Shown here piece by piece: positions 59,390 to 64,000 of a stretch of DNA of 64,000 bases (the first letter of the stretch is position 1; each line of letters starts with the position of its first letter). The stretch is taken from the NCBI GenBank assembly GCA_946807835.1, contig OX327684.1, forward strand, positions 19,554,501 through 19,618,500, read 5' to 3'. The notes beneath the pieces were generated by a model, which saw only the letters and a program-made list of their open reading frames with translations, had not been told where the DNA came from and searched no databases. The DNA is from Ailanthus altissimus (lineage: Eukaryota; Streptophyta; Magnoliopsida; Sapindales; Simaroubaceae). The translations under genes and the position numbers were made by a program.

Positions 59390-60500
59390 AGTTAGAGGAT
59401 GTGCATAGATTATAAAAAGTTAAACTCTGCTACTAGAAAAGACCGTTTTCATTTACCATTCTTTAACAAAATTTTAGAAAGAGTAGTAAGACATCCTTAC
59501 TATTGCTTTCTAGATGGCTATTCTAGCTATTATTAAATTTTTATAGAACTAGAGGGCCAAGAAAAGACTACCTTTATATGCCCTTTTGGAATATTTTCTT
59601 TTAGAAGGATGGCCTTTAGACTTTGTAATGCCCTAACAATATTTCAAAGATGTATGTTAAGCATTTTTAGTGACATAGTTAAGCATTATTTAGAAGTTTT
59701 CATGGATGATTTAATTATGTTAAAAATTCTTTAGATAATTGTCTTAAAAACTTAGGAAATGACTTAAAAAGATGTGAAGAATAGGGTTTTATGTTCAATT
59801 AGAAAAAATGTCATTACATGGTCACTTCTAAAATTATTTTAGGACATGTAGTGTCTTATAAGGGAACTAAAGTGGATAAGGCAAAAGTCGAACTCATTAT
59901 CAATTTGCCCCCACAAAAAATAGTCAGAGAAGTTTGCTTGTTTTTTAAACATACTAGATTTTATAGGAGGTTAATAAAAAATTTTAGTGTTATATCTAAA
60001 CCTCTTTGTAACCTCTTAGTAAAAGATGTATCATTTGAATGGATTTAAAAGTGCCAAAATTCATTTGAAAAATAAATTGGCCTTTTAATGTCTACTTCTA
60101 TCATACAATCTCCTAACTGATCTTTGTCTTTTGAACTTATGTGTGATGCCAATGACTATATTGTTAGTGCTATGTTGGGACAAAGAAAGGAAGGAAAACC
60201 CTATGTAATTTATTACGCAAGTAGAACTTTAAATAGTGCACAAATGAATTATTCAACAATTAAAAAAGAATTACTTGTAATATTTGCATTAGATAAATTT
60301 CACTCTTACTTAATTAGTTCTTCAATTGTTGTGTTTACTAACCATACTGTTATAAGGTACTTAATGTCAAAACAAGATGTAAAACTAAGACTGATTCATT
60401 AGATTCTGTTGCTTCAAGAATTTAACATAACTATCAAGGATAAGAAGAGAGCTGGGAATGTTGTTAAAGATTACCTATCAAGACTCGTATCAGATTCCTT
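59390..60500 (+). pseudogene. G1b reverse transcriptase / RNase H
   Basis: RT remnants align with G1a from MCIDYKKLNSATRK (59398). The FMDDLI motif is near 59700. Open pieces are 59818-60048 (connection domain, ILGHVVSYKGTKVDKAKVE) and 60124-60402 (RNase H, with MCDANDYIVSAMLGQ, the second Asp changed to Asn-Asp context, and FTNHTVIRYL where the catalytic Asp is Asn). Confidence 0.88.
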
Positions 60501-60699
60501 AATAGAAATAACATCTATTAATGATTCTTTTCCTGATGAATGTTTATTTTCTACTGTTACAATGCCTTAGTATGCTACTATTGTCAATTTTTTTGTGATA
60601 GAAGAAATGTCATCTCAATGGAATACCCAAAACAAAAAGAAATTTTTAACTAAAGTGAGAAAGTTTTTATTAGAATGATCCTTATCTCTTTAAATATTA

Positions 60700-61860
60700 T
60701 CTTAACCAAATATTTTGAAGATGTGTACTCGACAATGAGGTAAGTAGAGTTATTGAATTTTATCATTCTGAAGCATGTGGAGGACATTTCTCATTAAAGA
60801 AAACAGTTGCAAAAATCTCACAGTATGGATTTTATTAGCCCATTTTATTTAAAGATACATATACATTTTGTAAAACGTATGTAAATTGTCAAAAATTAGG
60901 TTTTATTTAAAGACAAAATATAATGCCTTTGAACCTCATTCTTGTTATTGAAATATTTGATTATTGAGGAATAGATTTCATGGGACATTTCCACTATCAT
61001 TTAGATTTACATATATTTTAGTCGCAGTAAATTATATCTCAAAATGAATTGAGGTTATTCCATGTCAAATCAATGATTATAAAATAGTCATGAAATGTTT
61101 TAAAGAAAATACATTGAGTCGATTTGGAATCTTTTGAGCTATTATAAGTGATGGGAGTAAATACTCTTATAACAGACCATTTGAAACATTAATGAAAAAA
61201 ATATAATATTACTCACAAAGTTGCTACCCTTTATCACCCTCAGAGAAGCAAGCAAGTTGAACTAGTTAATAAGGAGATAAAACAAATTTTGGAAAAGACT
61301 GTAAACTCGAATCGCAAAGACTAGTCTTTAAGAAATAATTATGCACTTTGGACTTATAGAATTGCTCTTAAAACTTCATTGGGTATGTCTCTTTATAGGT
61401 TAGTTTATGAGAAAAATTGTCACTTACATGTAGAACTTAAGCATAAAGCTTACTGGGCCATTAAAACTTTCAATGCAAACCTTGATTCTGCTGGACAGAT
61501 ACTTAAATTACAAATAAATGAACTTGAAGAATTTAGGAATGATTCATATGAGAATTCAAAAATTAATAAAGTTAAAATCAAAGCTTTTCATGATAAAAAA
61601 CAAATTCAAAGAAAAATATTTGATATTGGTCAGAAGGTTCTGCTTTATAATTCTCGACTTCATATATTTTTTTAAACAATTAAGATCAAAATAGAGTAGC
61701 TCGTTTATTGTAAAACATATGTACCCTTATGGAGCAATTGATATTGAAAATCCTAGAAATTGTAATACGTTTAAAGTAAATGGGCAAAAACTCAAGTCGT
61801 TTCTAAAAAATCAAGCTTTTCAAGAAAAAATTATATTCTGTTTGACCCTTGTTACGAGAC
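60700..61860 (+). pseudogene. G1b integrase
   Basis: It keeps the un-inverted zinc-finger region (HSEACGGHFSLKKT at about 60765-60805). The core is broken by stops (for example within the WGID block near 60965). The C-terminal part is open at 61379-61675 and 61719-61937, with ELEEFRNDSYENSKI and KVLLYNSRL. Confidence 0.88.
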
Positions 61861-62071
61861 CAATTGATCTTTGTTATACATATATATATATATATATATT
61901 TAATTTTCTTCTAACTTTATTTATACTTGTAGGTTGATTTAGTATTTTAATGTTAATTTTATTTTGCACCCCGGTTAAGTGACAAATAACGATACTTTAT
62001 GATATTTCAAGTTAGTTTTATCAGTTTTCCATAATTACTAATACTTTCTCTTCTTTTCCTTTCTTAAAAAA

Positions 62072-62623
62072 ATGGATGACATTCTAATGAATTTGAAAAA
62101 CTATTTTTCCTTATTACCTCAAAATGCCATAAAGAAAATTTACAAAGTAAGATATAAAAGATTAAGACTATTAATAATTATCAATATACCTGCTGATGTA
62201 TGTTGGTTAATTGAAGCCAGTGTTCGATTGGCAGGCAAGTTTCCAGACTCATTAATTTCCTATATGCATAGTTTAAGTAAAGGTAGTTTTACAAAAGAAG
62301 ATAAGGGCAAAAAGATCAAGTTTTTATTACAAGTGTAAACGCATAACTTGTAACACGGTGTCATACTTTAGGAATAGTGTTTATAAATCGTGAAGATAAA
62401 ATTCAATTCATTAAAAATGGCCTGAGTAAGGAGTCTTCAGATGATATCTTATCGACTTTTAAGACGCATCCAAGTGAATATGTGCATTTTTTAATTTGTG
62501 AATTATGGGATATATTCCTAAAGGAACATGAGTTGTATAGTCTCAAAAATCTGATTTTAAAAGACCATGTTTGTCATTTTTATAAGAAGATTAGATGAGA
62601 AGACTATCCCTAATTTATGAAGG
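62072..62623 (+). pseudogene. ORF-X of G1b
   Basis: This is the second copy of the unrecognised ORF. It starts MDDILMNLKNYF, open for 88 codons to 62338. After a shift, a second open piece at 62377-62598 has NREDKIQFIKNGLSKESSD and DIFLKEHELYSL. The two copies keep the same order of blocks and similar length, although each has its own stops. Function unknown. Confidence 0.6.
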
Positions 62624-62933
62624 ACATTTTAGCTGTTTCTTAACGTAAAACTAAATAAAGATATGAGCTACAATCACAACTACTTATGTACATATTTACC
62701 AAAGCTGTTATTTTAAAATGTTTTATTTTAAACTCAAACGTCTTATCCAACAACAACCAACCACCTATAGCCGATTTTAAAAATTTTGCATTTAAAGCTT
62801 AATCTTATCCATTACCAACCAACTGTCTATATAACTTTATATTGCAACATCTTTTGGATCAATAAATTTATTGCATTATTTCTACATCTTCATACAAACT
62901 CAAGATCATTCATGGAAGAGGGTGAGTGTAACA

Positions 62934-63579
62934 ATGAAGGGAACATTAACTCGTAAATTCATAAAAATTGTGTCTTTTATGGATCCAGCATTGGAAAAAC
63001 TAGAGAATTGGTAGAAGTAGTAGAAACAGTTGGTAAGGTGTTAGCTGAGCGAAAAACTCATTTACTATATGGAGGAGGTAGTTGTGGATTAATGGGGTGT
63101 GTAGCAATAGCTGTACAACATAAAGACAGTCGAGTTTTAGATATCATAGCGAAAGCTTTAATTATTAGGAATATTGTAGGAAAAATAATTAGGGATGAGT
63201 TACAGGTATCATTAACCCATAAGCAAATGTCTCTTATGCTTTTGAATACAGATGTCTTTATAGCTTTATTAGAGGTTTCGAAACTTTAAAGGAAATTTCT
63301 CAAATTGTCTCATGAGCACAAATCTACCAAAAACTCATTGGTTTATTAAATGTTGATGGTTTTTATAATGAATTATTATATTTTCTTGACTATATGGTAG
63401 AAATACAATTAATCTCATTTGCAGTACAACAGATCCTTATTTCTGCTTGAAGTTTTGATCACTTACTCGATGAATTACAAGCTTTTATACCTCTATCTGA
63501 TCCAATAATGTGTCAGATAGATTGGTATACTGATGACAGTAAAAAGAAATACAAGATAGATTTGACTCTCCGTCTATAG
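62934..63579 (+). pseudogene. LOG: LOG-family homologue in G1b, captured, intronless
   Basis: This is the second copy in the same slot. The ATG at 62934 gives TRKFIKI, then a 1-bp loss shifts the frame. An open stretch from 63008 has LLYGGGSCGLMGCVAIA, DELQVSL and a degraded signature (RGF-TL-E near 63265, after a 1-bp loss), then IVS and [13 protein letters not shown] in another frame. It ends at TAG 63577. The Arg codon that is TGA in G1a is sense here, while other lesions are private to this copy. The MHER region reads THKQ, so the conserved Arg is lost. Confidence 0.85.
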
Positions 63580-64000
63580 CCTCTCTATTTTTATGTATTT
63601 TTAAGCATTTTGTGTAGCTGATTTTATTTTATTGCATGTTTTTTTTTTCAATAAAATATATTTTAGGTGATACTTCTATACTCTACTCTTTTTATATTTT
63701 GACATTGAAAGCAATGTCTCAATCTGATTAAGGGGAGGGTAATTGATATATAAGATGTTAGTGTTAATTTTTACTATCACTTTATTCTTGAAAAACAAAA
63801 TTCATCATAAATGGTGTGAGTAAAAGGTTTATTTTTGCACTTTTGAGAAGCATTCTAGATCTAGAATGGTAGAGTAAAAAATACATTACTGAACTTTTGA
63901 AACACATTCTAACTGATTTATTTTTAATGTCTTTTATGTATATTTGTTTGTTGCTTATATTCTTGGTAACTCTTGTGTAAATAAGTTTATTTTTCCATCG
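63580..64000 (+). other. G1b 3' tail, running off the window
   Basis: Aligns to the G1a tail from 51787 on, including the AATAAA context, the ATTGAAAGCAATGT block and a decayed purine tract (AAGGGGAGGG, near 63729-63738). The 3' LTR is not reached. Confidence 0.8.

Larger units (their letters stand above)
33937..64000 (+). mobile_element. Athila-like Ty3/gypsy element G1b (old), split by C2, right end outside window
   Basis: This is a plus-strand element in two parts: 33937-35951 (5' LTR, primer site, leader, gag start) and 57323-64000 (rest of gag, pol, ORF-X, LOG, tail). C2 interrupts the gag sequence so that CTTTT is duplicated on both sides; removing C2 restores the gag sequence seen in G1a (44885-44935). 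The 3' LTR should start roughly 1 kb beyond base 64000, judging from G1a. Stops and frameshifts are dense, and gag has a deletion of about 540 bp near 57770. It is clearly older than G1a. Confidence 0.88.

Overview
This window looks like nuclear DNA of a higher plant, probably a eudicot. It is AT-rich and intron-bearing, and it is filled by nested LTR retrotransposons with plant-type primer-binding sites, a CACTA DNA transposon and short TRIM elements. I see no bacterial, phage or organellar genes, no tRNA or rRNA genes and no CRISPR array. Almost every coding region is broken by stops or frameshifts. I found no host gene that looks intact.

Left third (1-13945): a degraded Ty1/copia element of Angela/Tork type on the minus strand (C1, 1-7011; its other LTR lies left of the window) sits inside the RNase H region of a second, Ale-like copia element (B, 7012-13945, minus). 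B is also split by a solo LTR (7299-9483) related to the C1 LTR.

Middle (14677-28812): the exons of a dead adenylosuccinate lyase paralogue (purine synthesis) can be followed on the minus strand over about 14 kb. Its introns hold a tandem TRIM array (17015-20331) that itself contains a 2.46-kb orphan insert, a solo copia LTR (20978-23091), and a non-autonomous CACTA element (23119-28428, TSD TCC). Next comes a minus-strand chromovirus-like Ty3/gypsy element (29043-33936) whose 3' LTR contains a second tandem TRIM array (29379-30123, TSD TTTTG).

Right half (33937-64000): a three-level nest. An old Athila-like Ty3/gypsy element (G1b, 33937 to beyond 64000) carries, in its gag, a complete Angela-like copia element (C2, 35952-57322, TSD CTTTT). 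C2 in turn carries a complete, younger element of the same Athila-like family (G1a, 42631-54572, TSD ATAGT, 1438-bp LTRs).

The most unusual content is in the two Athila-like copies. Between integrase and the 3' LTR, where many Athila elements carry an env-like ORF, both have an unrecognised conserved ORF of about 183 codons (ORF-X) followed by an intronless homologue of LOG, the cytokinin riboside monophosphate phosphoribohydrolase (cytokinin activation). The two LOG copies are disabled by different mutations, so the ancestral element probably carried an intact one. G1a also has a 68-bp in-place inversion in its integrase zinc-finger region, which can be read by comparison with G1b.
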